Assembly: GCA_003229935.1 (NCBI GenBank)
Contig: QIGD01000009.1
Location: forward strand, 1 to 28,373
Origin: Methanobacteriota archaeon
Lineage (GTDB): Archaea > Hydrothermarchaeota > Hydrothermarchaeia > Hydrothermarchaeales > BMS3B
Length of the DNA stretch: 28,373 nt
Reading direction: 5' to 3'
The notes beneath the pieces were generated by a model that was not told where the DNA came from, did no database searches, and was given only the letters and a program-made list of their open reading frames with translations. Position 1 is the stretch's first letter, and each line of letters starts with the position of its first letter. Of the stretch, positions 6,545 to 14,626 are shown in pieces. Position numbers and translations under genes: made by a program.

Positions 6545-8077
6545 CTAATATCTTGAAAATAGCTTTTTCAGCAGTCCTTCAAGGCCTCCCGTTGTCTTAT
6601 CTTTCTTTTTCGTCTTCCTCACAAGGTCTATACTCCCTCCACCATGCTTTGTACGTTTGACCCTGACCTCAACAAAAATTGGCTGTTCGACAGCCTCGCC
6701 CACAATTAAAGCCTTTCCAGGTTCAAGCTGCTTTATTTCATCCTCCAGTTCTGGAGTAAAGCTCTCTATACTCTGAGATATAGCACGCATATCGTTGGGG
6801 TTCGTAACCTTTAAAATAATCTGGGTATTACACTGACTCAGAACAGATTTATCTATTCTTGCTGGACGCTGTGTAACAACACACAAACCCAAGCCGAATT
6901 TCCTTCCCTCACTTGCTATTGTCCTGAATACTTTTGTCGACGCCATGCTGCCAAAGCCGCGTTCCGGAGCAAAATTATGAGCTTCTTCAACCAGGAAGAA
7001 GAGAGGAGGAATTCTTCCTAGCTTTCTGTCCTCGAATACCTCAGTAGATAGCCTTGATACAATAATATCCTGAATTTCAGGGGCAACACCTCTAAGATTT
7101 ATAATAGATACTATACCCTTCCTTACAAGCTCTGAAGTTTTTACAGGCTTACCTTCAAATATCTTGCTGTCCCTGAGAATTTCGAGATTTGTTATAAGCC
7201 TGTACTTTGATTTGCTGTCATCCTCATCAAGAACTCTGATTATATCCTCCAGAGTATACCTGCCATAACTCTTAACAACATTCAGAGCCTGATAGAGAAG
7301 CCCTTCCTGGACGTTACTGAGTTTTATGGGAAGAATATCAAGAAAATTGCCGTAGTTCATCCTTGTTATGTCAAGGGTGAGCTTTTTATCGCACTGAGGG
7401 TTGATATTCATCTGAGTTGAATATTCCACAATATTTTTATATGCTTTTGGTTTAATACCAAAGCGCTCCATTAAATTGAGTTCCTTTGGAATATCGTTGT
7501 AGTTCTTCAGAGAAGAATATTCTCCATGTGGATCTATGATCACAACAGGCACATTATTCTCAATCAACTCCTCTATAAGCACACCAACAGTGTAGCTCTT
7601 ACCAGCACCTGTTTTTGCAAGTACAGACACATGCTTCTGAACAAGCTTATTTGGGTTTAGATATACTGGTATATTTTCTTTGTGGCCATCGAGTATACCA
7701 AGATAAATTCCAGATGTATTGCCAAGCTTAAGAGTTCTCTTTATAATTCCAGCATCAGCTTCATAAACATTTTCTCCAGGTTTGAAGGGCATTTTTGGGG
7801 TTTTTAATATTTCTCTCTCATCAATATAACCTATTACTCTTGCACTTGCAATTATACGCTCCTCTACTCCAGCCTTCGGAATACTTACGCCTGTAATAGC
7901 ATTTAAAGAGTATGTTTCATTGTACCTTTTAATTTCTCCCACCTTGGCAAGAACCCAGCCATAGAATTCATGCTTCACCTTTACATACTCACCCCTTTGA
8001 ATTGTGGCATCCCTTGCTACAACAAAGTTAAAGTCTCCAGAACCCACTTCACCAAAAATCATACCCACAATTTTCAT
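6545..8077 (-). CDS. herA: DNA double-strand-break helicase/ATPase HerA
   Basis: HerA is a hexameric DNA translocase that works with nuclease NurA and Mre11-Rad50 in archaeal end resection. The 510-residue protein has an N-terminal HAS-barrel domain (about 1-110), a Walker A motif KTGAGKSYT (about 155-163), Walker B FFLVEEAH (about 370), an arginine-rich segment near CVVTQRPARIDKSVLSQCNT, and a C-terminal KRTKHGGG tail. I chose the ATG at 8075-8077 because MKIVGMIFGE aligns with the usual HerA start; the longer frame to 8104 begins inside a mobile-element hairpin. The start codon overlaps the stop of the small ORF of element copy B (ATGA). No nurA, mre11 or rad50 is present in the window. Confidence 0.9.
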   Translation of the reverse strand: MKIVGMIFGEVGSGDFNFVVARDATIQRGEYVKVKHEFYGWVLAKVGEIKRYNETYSLNAITGVSIPKAGVEERIIASARVIGYIDEREILKTPKMPFKPGENVYEADAGIIKRTLKLGNTSGIYLGILDGHKENIPVYLNPNKLVQKHVSVLAKTGAGKSYTVGVLIEELIENNVPVVIIDPHGEYSSLKNYNDIPKELNLMERFGIKPKAYKNIVEYSTQMNINPQCDKKLTLDITRMNYGNFLDILPIKLSNVQEGLLYQALNVVKSYGRYTLEDIIRVLDEDDSKSKYRLITNLEILRDSKIFEGKPVKTSELVRKGIVSIINLRGVAPEIQDIIVSRLSTEVFEDRKLGRIPPLFFLVEEAHNFAPERGFGSMASTKVFRTIASEGRKFGLGLCVVTQRPARIDKSVLSQCNTQIILKVTNPNDMRAISQSIESFTPELEDEIKQLEPGKALIVGEAVEQPIFVEVRVKRTKHGGGSIDLVRKTKKKDKTTGGLEGLLKKLFSRY

Positions 8078-8436
8078 AATAATCTGGGCAATTCCTCCAC
8101 CCATTGAAATGGGTGGTCTCCTTGCCCTACCTCACATATTTTAAAATTTGTATAAGAATAATAATTCTTAATCCAGTCCAAACCAGCAGGTATTTTAACC
8201 TGCTCAGTGTTCCTATCACTACTACCATATATTGGTTTCTTATGCATGTTTAATACAGAAACTCTCAAGTCCTGCCTACTCTTGCCAGAGTGTATGTCCT
8301 CTTCGGAGCTGTTATTGGTCAGTACTATGCAGGGCACACTGAGACTTTTGTCTCTGTTTAATGTCCCACTTACATAGCAGGGGACTTGATGTAAATCCTC
8401 TGGTGTGTTCTTAAACTCTACCAATAACTTCTGCAT
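8074..8436 (-). CDS. Element-borne small ORF, copy B (IscB N-terminus-like remnant?)
   Basis: This 120-residue ORF starts MQKLLVEFKNTPEDLHQVPC, contains NNSSEEDIHSGKSRQDLRVS followed by VLNMHKKPI, and ends WVEELPRLL. The R-V-x-V-L-N-M-x-K-K-P-I stretch resembles the opening strand of IscB/RRXRR-type proteins (normally V-L-N-x-x-G-K-P-L-M-P), but the sequence then departs, with no RuvC or HNH motif. It may therefore be an internally deleted iscB, or an unrelated small protein. The final TGA overlaps the herA ATG as ATGA, an arrangement that permits translational coupling. Expression is unproven. Confidence 0.4.
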   Translation of the reverse strand: MQKLLVEFKNTPEDLHQVPCYVSGTLNRDKSLSVPCIVLTNNSSEEDIHSGKSRQDLRVSVLNMHKKPIYGSSDRNTEQVKIPAGLDWIKNYYSYTNFKICEVGQGDHPFQWVEELPRLL

Positions 8437-8513
8437 ATTACTATACATCCTAATCAACCAGTTACCCCTTCTCTCACGAGGCAGGCCACCCATTTGAATG
8501 GGTGGTGATTGAC
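8074..8513 (-). mobile_element. Palindrome-bounded small element, copy B (upstream of herA)
   Basis: Read on the minus strand the copy starts GTCAATCACC at 8513, has a perfect ACCCATT/AATGGGT hairpin, a CTC-gtga-GAG stem, GGTTGATTAGGA, then a small ORF from the ATG at 8436 (MQKLLVEFKN). A second ACCCATT/AATGGGT hairpin at about 8088-8105 precedes the right end TTGCCCAGATTATTATGA. Copies B and C are roughly three-quarters identical through the ORF, and the gaps between them there are whole codons. It occupies the whole 5' side of herA. Confidence 0.75.
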
Positions 8514-8589
8514 TTGTATCTTATTTGCATATAGCATAAATAAAGATTTACCTAAAAATTTTCTCTTGCTAAATATCTTGAGTATTAAC

Positions 8590-8982
8590 ATGGAAGAAAT
8601 TATCAACTTTCTTATAGCTTTCGCTGTGGCATTCCTTGTTATATCAAAACTATTACCCAGACTTTATGGTGTAAGAAAGGGGGAAGAGATTCCTCTAGCC
8701 AATAAAGAAATTGAAGAAGCAAAAAATAAGGGAGACTTCTTCATGATATACTTCTCCACACCAAGTTGCGGTGCCTGTAAAAAAATGGAACCCACAATAA
8801 ATAAGCTGAAAAAGAGGTATAAAGTTATCAAGGTCGATGCATCAAAGGAAAAAGATGTTGCAAAAGCTTACAGGGTGCTTGGAGTGCCAATGCTTGTCCT
8901 TGTGAAGGGAGGCAAAGTTGCTTCCAGCTTTGTGGGAATAAAGAGCGAAAAGGAAATTCTCAATAAAATTTCCTTTCTATAA
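8590..8982 (+). CDS. Membrane-anchored thioredoxin-like protein
   Basis: The 130-residue product begins with an N-terminal membrane helix (about residues 3-25, IINFLIAFAVAFLVISKLL) and then a thioredoxin fold: FFMIYFSTPSCGACKKMEPT with the active-site pair CGAC, KVIKVDASKE, and GVPMLVLVKGGK with the cis-proline. It is a likely thiol-disulfide oxidoreductase facing one side of the membrane; topology is not decidable here. I chose the ATG at 8590 because the longer frame upstream extends into the element boundary. Its 3' end overlaps the convergent wecB gene by 23 bases. Confidence 0.85.
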   Translation: MEEIINFLIAFAVAFLVISKLLPRLYGVRKGEEIPLANKEIEEAKNKGDFFMIYFSTPSCGACKKMEPTINKLKKRYKVIKVDASKEKDVAKAYRVLGVPMLVLVKGGKVASSFVGIKSEKEILNKISFL

Positions 8983-10234
8983 TTTCAATGAGCATATCCT
9001 GCTCTAAAATAAGATTTTCACCGGGAAATAACTCTCTCCCACTTTGAATAACTCTCTGAATCTCCAGGTTGGAGTTATAAATCCTTTTTCCCTTAAGTTC
9101 ACTACCTACTCTCAAAAATCTTCTCTTCTCTTCGCCAATCTTTTTCTCTGGCTTTTTTAAATCCAGTCTGCCCTCTGCTTTGAGGTTGAGGAGGGTCTCG
9201 ACAATTTTTTTTCCAGCCTGTCCGTCACCCAGAGGATTTTTTAAATTGAAGTTGATTCCTGATAGTGCCTTATCAGCAGCCTTCAGTATGCCCTCTCTAT
9301 CAACTCCAGCAAGAAAATTAACACCAGCCTCCAGTGTTTCAGGCCTTTCTGTGGAGGTTCTTAATGTTATACAGGGCACACCCAGAGTTAGAGCTTCTTC
9401 CTGTACACCTCCCGAATCAGTAAAGACCGCTCTGGCATTTTTAAGAACAAAAAGGAAATCAAGATAGCCAAGAGGTTTTATCTGTTTAATGTTATGAAAA
9501 TTTCCAGCAAGATTAAAGCTTTCAATCCTCTGCACAGTTCTGGGATGTACCGGGAAAATAATCTCTTCATCCAGCTCCTCAAGAGCTTCAAGAATATTTC
9601 TGATTCTTCTCTCTGAGTCGACATTTTCAGCTCTATGAAGTGTTAAAAGAAAATATCCTGAAGGAATATCAACCTCTGCCTTCTTCTCAGCAAGTTCAAT
9701 ATTCTGGAGAGTGGCATCCACAATAGTATTACCTGTGATAAAAATTTTTTCTCTTGAAATTCCTTCATGAAGAAGGTTGAGACCAGAACGTTCAGTAGGA
9801 ACAAATAGAATATCAGCCAGATGGTCCGCCACAACTCTATTCACCTCTTCGGGCATTGTCATATCAAAACTCCTCAGCCCTGCTTCAATATGTACAAATG
9901 GTATATTCAGTTTTGAAGAGGCAAGTGCCACGCTGAGTACAGCATTTGTATCTCCTTGGGCAACAATAACATCCGGGTTTGCCTGAGATATAATTTTTTC
10001 AAGCCCTTCAATAGCTCTAGCAGTCTGATATGCCTGAGAACCAGAGCCAATATCAAGATTGTAATCAGGTTCTGGAAACTTCAGCTCTTCTATAAATTTC
10101 TGGAAGAGCCTGAAACTATAATGCTGTCCCGTGGCCACAAATATATAATTTATGTCAGAGTCTTCAAAGGCCCTCATCACAGGAGATAGCTTGATAACCT
10201 CTGGTCTGGTGCCCGCAACTACAAGAGCTAGCAT
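8960..10234 (-). CDS. wecB: UDP-N-acetylglucosamine 2-epimerase (non-hydrolysing)
   Basis: The enzyme interconverts UDP-GlcNAc and UDP-ManNAc for surface polysaccharide or N-glycan synthesis. Motifs seen: GTRPEVIKLSPV (start), GDTNAVLSVALA, HIEAGLRSFDMTMPEEVNR, LTLHRAENVD, and TDSGGVQEEALTLGVPC with LRTSTERPE, all expected of the GT-B-fold epimerase. At 424 residues it is longer than the usual 360-385. About 60 extra C-terminal residues (basic KKPEKKIGEEKRRFLR, then a segment ending LIEIIERKFY) do not belong to the core domain. Its start overlaps the cobA stop by seven bases, so it is probably co-transcribed with mch and cobA although the pathways differ. Confidence 0.93.
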   Translation of the reverse strand: MLALVVAGTRPEVIKLSPVMRAFEDSDINYIFVATGQHYSFRLFQKFIEELKFPEPDYNLDIGSGSQAYQTARAIEGLEKIISQANPDVIVAQGDTNAVLSVALASSKLNIPFVHIEAGLRSFDMTMPEEVNRVVADHLADILFVPTERSGLNLLHEGISREKIFITGNTIVDATLQNIELAEKKAEVDIPSGYFLLTLHRAENVDSERRIRNILEALEELDEEIIFPVHPRTVQRIESFNLAGNFHNIKQIKPLGYLDFLFVLKNARAVFTDSGGVQEEALTLGVPCITLRTSTERPETLEAGVNFLAGVDREGILKAADKALSGINFNLKNPLGDGQAGKKIVETLLNLKAEGRLDLKKPEKKIGEEKRRFLRVGSELKGKRIYNSNLEIQRVIQSGRELFPGENLILEQDMLIEIIERKFY

Positions 10235-10965
10235 TTTTTACTTCCTCTTCTGAAAATCTCTCTGAGATTCACAACCTCGCCAACGACAGTCACGGCAGGA
10301 GGTTTTACTTCAGAATTCTTTGCTTTCTCAACTATATTACCAAGATTACCGAGAATTATGCGCTGCTCCTCAGTCGTACCTTTCTCTATTATTGCAACTG
10401 GTGTATTTTCATTCCTTCTCTTTAAAAGTTGAGGAACAATCTCTGGAAGATTGTTTACCCCCATTAAAATCACTAGAGTATCAGCCATGAGAGCCGAAAA
10501 GTCAACTCTGTTCTCATTTCCCGGAGCAAAATGCCCTGTGACAAGTGTTATACTGGAGGATAACTCCCTATGAGTTAGAGGTATACAGGAAAGCTCAGGT
10601 ACTGAAATAGCAGAGGTAACACCTGGCACAACCTCAAACTCTATTTCCGCCTTAACCAGAGCAGAAATTTCCTCTGCACCTCTGCCGAATATAAAGGGGT
10701 CTCCACCCTTGAGGCGTACAACAACCCTGTTTTCCCCAGCCTTCTCTACAAGAAGCTGATTTATCTCTTCCTGTTTCATGGCATGTTTGCCAGAACTCTT
10801 TCCAACGTATATTAACTCTGTCTCAGGCTCTGTATATTTTAGAAGTTTTCTGCTTATCAGCCTGTCATATATAACCACATCAGCTTGATTCAAAAGCTTC
10901 ATTCCCCTTATGGTTATAAGTTCTGGATCACCAGGGCCTCCGCCCACAAGATAAACCTTCTTCAT
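10228..10965 (-). CDS. cobA: Uroporphyrinogen-III C-methyltransferase
   Basis: This SAM-dependent enzyme makes precorrin-2, the branch point to sirohaem, corrinoids and coenzyme F430. The 245-residue protein has the full motif set: YLVGGGPGDPELITIRG (1-20), ADVVIYDRLIS, VVRLKGGDPFIFGRGAEE (80-98), VVPGVTSAISVPELSCIPLTHR, and VTGH. It is of stand-alone type, with no fused synthase or dehydrogenase domain. It overlaps the upstream mch stop by four bases (ATGA) and the downstream wecB start by seven, which suggests translational coupling in one operon. Confidence 0.95.
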   Translation of the reverse strand: MKKVYLVGGGPGDPELITIRGMKLLNQADVVIYDRLISRKLLKYTEPETELIYVGKSSGKHAMKQEEINQLLVEKAGENRVVVRLKGGDPFIFGRGAEEISALVKAEIEFEVVPGVTSAISVPELSCIPLTHRELSSSITLVTGHFAPGNENRVDFSALMADTLVILMGVNNLPEIVPQLLKRRNENTPVAIIEKGTTEEQRIILGNLGNIVEKAKNSEVKPPAVTVVGEVVNLREIFRRGSKKC

Positions 10966-11891
10966 TTTCCAACCTTCAAACTCTTTCTTATTAGATTTAA
11001 AGCAACTTCTCCAGCAGTTTCAAGCTTTTTTGAACTCAGAAAGTTAACCGCAACTCTGGCAGGTGCAAATATTGCTGGATTTATTTTATAGAAATCATAA
11101 TCAGCTTCTCTGAAAATATCTGCAAATGGTTTTCCAAAGGATGGAGAAGCACTGCTCGGAACTTCATTAATATCAAAATCAACTTCACTGGCAAGAAATA
11201 CCTCGCCACCATAGATTATCATATCATTGGTTATTCCCATCATTTCACCCTCACTGCTAACCACAGCGGCAACAGGCGCCCTGCCAATAGCAAATTTTAT
11301 CTTTCTTGTATCTACTCCCATGTGGTCAAGCTTATAAAGAGCAGTTTCAACAACTCTTGCAGATATCTGAACTGTTCCAGCTATTGAAGAAGTTTTTGCA
11401 ACAATAATATAAAGATTCTCAGGAGTCACACTGCAGCTCTCTGCAATTAGCCTTACAATCTCCCGGGGTGGATATTGAGATGTTTCAAGCACAATAACCG
11501 CTCTGTAATAACTCTCCATGTAGTCCAGCCTGTCATAGAGCCATTTTGGTTTTCTTGCAAGAGCTCTTGCAGGACCCGAACCCAGAGAAAAGAAGTTTCC
11601 AGCTTTTAAATTCCAGCCAGCCTTCTGAGAGGCAAGGGTTGCAAGAGCAGGTTTATCTGTGCTCACAACAACTTCAGGAAGGAGTATGCCTGAGTAATCC
11701 TTCAGAGAGATTTCAACACTGCCCAGACCACCCATACATATCTCGGCAAGAAGCCTTCCTGCTTCAAGGCTACCTTCAGCTTTAATACCAGCATCTATTA
11801 TATTGGCTTCATCCTTTTTGTAAATAATCCCAAGCTTTTCACTGCTGGAAATCATTTTCTCAACTATTTTAAAGGCATTTTCGTTCAGCAT
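10962..11891 (-). CDS. mch: Methenyl-tetrahydromethanopterin cyclohydrolase
   Basis: Mch interconverts N5,N10-methenyl-H4MPT and N5-formyl-H4MPT in the archaeal C1 pathway. The 309-residue length fits the family (310-320). Characteristic segments are AGRLLAEICMGGLGSVEISL, PALATLASQKAGWNLKAGNF followed by FSLGSGPARALA, and GRAPVAAVVSSEGEMMGITN with MIIYGGEV. I chose the ATG at 11891 rather than 11900 because a GGGTG-like site lies at suitable distance and homologues start close to LNENAFKI. It is the first gene of the overlapping mch-cobA-wecB run. With the two mer-like genes elsewhere it supports an H4MPT-based C1 metabolism. Confidence 0.95.
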   Translation of the reverse strand: MLNENAFKIVEKMISSSEKLGIIYKKDEANIIDAGIKAEGSLEAGRLLAEICMGGLGSVEISLKDYSGILLPEVVVSTDKPALATLASQKAGWNLKAGNFFSLGSGPARALARKPKWLYDRLDYMESYYRAVIVLETSQYPPREIVRLIAESCSVTPENLYIIVAKTSSIAGTVQISARVVETALYKLDHMGVDTRKIKFAIGRAPVAAVVSSEGEMMGITNDMIIYGGEVFLASEVDFDINEVPSSASPSFGKPFADIFREADYDFYKINPAIFAPARVAVNFLSSKKLETAGEVALNLIRKSLKVGK

Positions 11892-12023
11892 AATAAACAC
11901 CCAAGCTTTTATATTATTGAAATACTTTCGATGTGAACTACTACTTTACAAGTAAAGTGGCTTCCTAATTCAATGACTGAGCTTGCTCTGATGGGTAGAG
12001 GTTCTGTCTCAGATTTTCTCAAA

Positions 12024-12053
12024 TGTCAATTCATCCACCCATTAAAATGGGTG
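12024..12053. repeat. Solo element hairpin (scar D)
   Basis: GTCAATTCATCCACCC at 12024 resembles the conserved left end of elements A-C, and CCACCCATTAAAATGGGTGG (12034-12053) is a nearly perfect palindrome of the same type. No element ORF or second hairpin follows. It lies in the 316-base gap between the divergent mch and L10e genes. Confidence 0.55.
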
Positions 12054-12130
12054 GCCTTCGAGGTTTTTCATTAAAATATCCTGATTTTTTAACGTCTTGA
12101 ATTGTTGGGTGAACAGGTTCTCATCGGCAG

Positions 12131-12207
12131 GTGAGATTTTTAATATCTTTTAATACGGTATATAGAGGGAAATCTATTAATTACTGTTTTCTCAGGAGGT
12201 TCTGATA
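12131..12207 (+). promoter_or_regulatory. Promoter and leader of L10e gene
   Basis: The stretch TTTTTAATAT (about 12137-12146) is a TATA-like candidate about 60 bases upstream of the start, giving a leader of roughly 35-40 bases that ends in AGGAGG nine bases before the ATG. A second AT-rich candidate, GGTATATAG, lies at 12158-12166. The rest of the gap back to 11892 holds only scar D. Confidence 0.35.
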
Positions 12208-12738
12208 ATGTCAAAAACTAAACCAGGTAAAGTTTACAGAGTGGCTAAGAAGAGGCTTTTCACAAGAAAGGAATATATGAAAGGTGTTCCCAATCCAAAG
12301 ATTACAATTTTTGATATGGGCGATATAATCAATCCTGACAAATTTGAAATTTCATTATCTCTTCATACAAAGGAGGAGGTCCAGATAACACATAACGCTC
12401 TGGAAGCTGCTAGAATAGCTGCTAATAAGTATATGACCAAGATAGCTGGAAGAAGTGGCTTCTATCTCAAGTTTAGAGTATTTCCCCATGTGGTTCTGAG
12501 AGAGAATAAACTGGCTACAGGAGCTGGTGCAGACAGAGTCAGCGATGGAATGAGAGGGTCCTTTGGCAAGAATGTGGGTCTCGCAGCCCATGTCAAGAGA
12601 AATCAGAAAGTAGTAACAATAAATGTAAACCGAAATAATTATTGGGCTGCTGTAAAAGCGCTTAGAAAGGCAGGAATGAAAATCCCGGGGCCTTTCAGCA
12701 TATCGATAGATAGAGGGAGAGAGCTTCTCAACCTTTAA
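12208..12738 (+). CDS. rpl10e: 50S ribosomal protein L10e (uL16)
   Basis: This is the archaeal/eukaryotic L10e (uL16) protein of the large subunit, near the central protuberance and the tRNA corridor. The 176-residue length is standard. Diagnostic segments are FTRKEYMKGVPNPKITIFDM near the start, FYLKFRVFPHVVLRENK in the middle, and GADRVSDGMRGSFGKNVGLA followed by VKALRKAGMKIPGPF at the end. A strong AGGAGG site precedes the ATG. It appears to be transcribed alone. A T-rich run (TCTCTTTTT) immediately after the stop could end transcription. Confidence 0.97.
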   Translation: MSKTKPGKVYRVAKKRLFTRKEYMKGVPNPKITIFDMGDIINPDKFEISLSLHTKEEVQITHNALEAARIAANKYMTKIAGRSGFYLKFRVFPHVVLRENKLATGAGADRVSDGMRGSFGKNVGLAAHVKRNQKVVTINVNRNNYWAAVKALRKAGMKIPGPFSISIDRGRELLNL

Positions 12739-12848
12739 TCTCTTTTTAAAAACTGTGTGCTGGAATATTCCTGTCAGAATGAAATGGATTCAACAGACTG
12801 AGGGATACTATCATGGCAGATTAAACATGCTGGATGTGATGATACACT

Positions 12849-12929
12849 TCACCAGAGTTTGCTTATATTCTTCAGGATTTTAAGCCAGCCATAACTTTTT
12901 GTGATATCTCTAAGTTCAACTGCTAACAT
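12849..12929 (-). pseudogene. Fragment of an ABC-transporter ATPase N-terminus
   Basis: A 26-residue stretch reads MLAVELRDITKSYGWLKILK followed by NIS, close to the first strand and hairpin of ABC ATP-binding subunits (typically L-x-x-I-T-K-x-Y-G-x-x-x-x-L-x-x-I-S). A TGA follows, and no Walker A is found. It is probably a broken-off fragment; a chance match cannot be excluded at this length. It lies between L10e and the TnpB-derived element. Confidence 0.35.
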
Positions 12930-12980
12930 GCAAGCATAGATTGGGTACTCATCATTTTTATATTTATTACAAACATATCA

Positions 12981-13412
12981 GAAAACCAACTACTTTAGTC
13001 GTTGGATGAATGCGATAATATAACTAAATATCTATAATTAAATATCTCTAACTAATTGTAAATTGTATAATGAATCTTAAATTTAAATTTAATGATATAA
13101 ACAAACACAAAATTTATATAGTTATAAAAACAAGAATGATATTATGAAGAAAGGAGGTGTAATGCTAAAGAGTTACAAATGCAGGCCGTATTCTGGTAAA
13201 AAGCAGATAGTAAAATTAGAGGCTACTCTGGACACATGCAGACATTTGTATAATGATGCTCTTGGTAGCAGAAAACTACAGGCAGAACTCTATAGACTAC
13301 CTATACCAAAACAAAAAAGTAGGGTTGGGATACACCGATTTTATGCCTGTTCGAGGTCCAGCACAAGATACACCTATGACTCAGGAAGCCAACGACTTTA
13401 GTCGTGGGTAGT
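12981..13412 (+). mobile_element. Internally deleted TnpB (IS200/IS605-type) element
   Basis: Left hairpin CCAACTACTTTAGTCGTTGG (12986-13005) and the following 150 bases closely match the left end of the element at 28039. The right hairpin CCAACGACTTTAGTCGTGGG lies at 13389-13408. Only the first ~55 TnpB codons and the tail remain, so this is a non-autonomous derivative of about 430 bases instead of the usual ~1.3-1.5 kb. Its right end lies about 35 bases from the apgM start. Confidence 0.8.
13162..13401 (+). pseudogene. TnpB remnant (N-terminus joined to C-terminal tail)
   Basis: The frame reads MLKSYKCRPYSGKKQIVKLE, then TLDTCRHLYNDALGSRKLQ, the RNA-guided nuclease TnpB N-terminus. It passes directly to sequence from the gene's 3' end: this frame ends DSGSQRL, while the +1-shifted frame reads MPVRGPAQDTPMTQEANDF, the more TnpB-like tail. 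All RuvC motifs are missing, so it cannot be a nuclease. An AGGAGGTG site precedes the start. The retained 3' segment is where TnpB omegaRNA is normally encoded. Confidence 0.75.
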
Positions 13413-13445
13413 TCACATCAACACACATAACGATGAGGGATGAAT

Positions 13446-14624
13446 ATGAAGGCTATTATACTTGTAATAGATGGTCTGGCTGATAGGCCTGTTAAAGCTC
13501 TCAACTATAAAACTCCACTGGAAGCTTCTGACAGGAATAATCTGAATGCTCTGGCAAAAAAGGGAATAACAGGGATTTTAGACCCTATTTCTCCTGGAAT
13601 AAGAGCAGGAAGTGATACATCTCATCTTGCTATTTTGGGTTATGACCCTTTCAAGGTTTACACTGGCAGAGGTCCTTTCGAAGCTTCTGGCATGGGTATT
13701 GAAATAACTGGAGGAGACGTTGCCTTCAGGTGTAACTTTGCAACTGTTGATAACAATCTAATAGTAAAGGACAGAAGAGCAGGAAGGATTGAGAATACAG
13801 AGGAGCTGGAAAAGGCAATAACAGAACAGGTTAAACTTGAAGTTGACTATGAATTTAAATCACTCAAATACAGGGCTGCACTTGTTCTTAAAGGAAAGGG
13901 TCTGAGCTGTGAAGTCAGTGATATAGACCCCCACGAATCTGGAGTTAAAGTTAAAAAGCCAGAAGCTTTAAAAAAGGAAGCAGAGAAAACTGCAGAGATT
14001 CTCTGGGACTTCTCCATAAAGGCACATAGAGTGCTCAAAGAATATCCTATCAATAAAGATAGAAAACTACCTGCTAATTTTCTTCTGGCAAGAGGGGCAG
14101 GTATTACCCCTGAACTCAGAAGCTTTAAGGAAAAATACAATCTTAATGCTGCCTGTATAGCAACCACAGCGATAATAAAGGGTATAACAAAGCTGGCAGG
14201 TTTTGATATTATTGAGGCAGAGGCTGATTACTCAGCAAGAATATCTCAGGCGATTGATGCTCTGAATACTAGAGATATTGTGCTTATAAATATCAAAGAA
14301 GCAGATGAGGCAGGGCATGATAATAAACCTGAGGAAAAGATTAGAGTTATTGAAAAGCTTGACAGGTCTATGGATAGACTTCTGGAATTTGTGATAGAAA
14401 ATTACCTTGTTGTTCTTCCAGACCATTCAACACCCTGTGGTGTTGGAGAACATACGGGCGATACTGTACCTGTGCTCATAGCCGGGCCAGAGGTTAGAAG
14501 TGACAGCGTTGAGAGATTTGACGAGAGGAGTACAACACTGGGTGGACTCGGTAGAATAAGGGCAAAGCATATAATGCCCATCATTCTGGATTTAATAAAC
14601 AAAAGCCATAAGTTCGGGGCATAG
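13446..14624 (+). CDS. apgM: 2,3-bisphosphoglycerate-independent phosphoglycerate mutase (archaeal)
   Basis: ApgM interconverts 3- and 2-phosphoglycerate in glycolysis and gluconeogenesis. The ~392-residue protein is of the alkaline phosphatase superfamily: LVIDGLADRP with a metal-binding Asp, RAGSDTSHLAILGYDP with the catalytic Ser region, RGPFEASGMGIEI, EADEAGHDNKPEEKI and PDHSTPCGVGEHTGDTVPVL with the metal-binding His and Asp residues. I chose the second ATG (13446) because the GAGGG site is correctly spaced for it. The gene follows the right end of a TnpB-derived element by about 35 bases, so its promoter lies in or before that element. The next gene starts three bases after its stop. 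Confidence 0.93.
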   Translation: MKAIILVIDGLADRPVKALNYKTPLEASDRNNLNALAKKGITGILDPISPGIRAGSDTSHLAILGYDPFKVYTGRGPFEASGMGIEITGGDVAFRCNFATVDNNLIVKDRRAGRIENTEELEKAITEQVKLEVDYEFKSLKYRAALVLKGKGLSCEVSDIDPHESGVKVKKPEALKKEAEKTAEILWDFSIKAHRVLKEYPINKDRKLPANFLLARGAGITPELRSFKEKYNLNAACIATTAIIKGITKLAGFDIIEAEADYSARISQAIDALNTRDIVLINIKEADEAGHDNKPEEKIRVIEKLDRSMDRLLEFVIENYLVVLPDHSTPCGVGEHTGDTVPVLIAGPEVRSDSVERFDERSTTLGGLGRIRAKHIMPIILDLINKSHKFGA

Positions 14625-14626
14625 AG

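Noticed and set aside
8104..8105. Longer HerA start inside the element hairpin
   Set aside because: The extra N-terminal residues (MGGGIAQII) are encoded by the mobile element and are absent from the usual HerA start MKIVGxxxGE.
9180..9467. Plus-strand frames antisense to wecB and mch
   Set aside because: Serine/proline/arginine-rich shadows of well-supported genes.
11930..12030. C/D-box small RNA between mch and L10e
   Set aside because: Some CTGA/TGATG words occur but no properly spaced C and D boxes.
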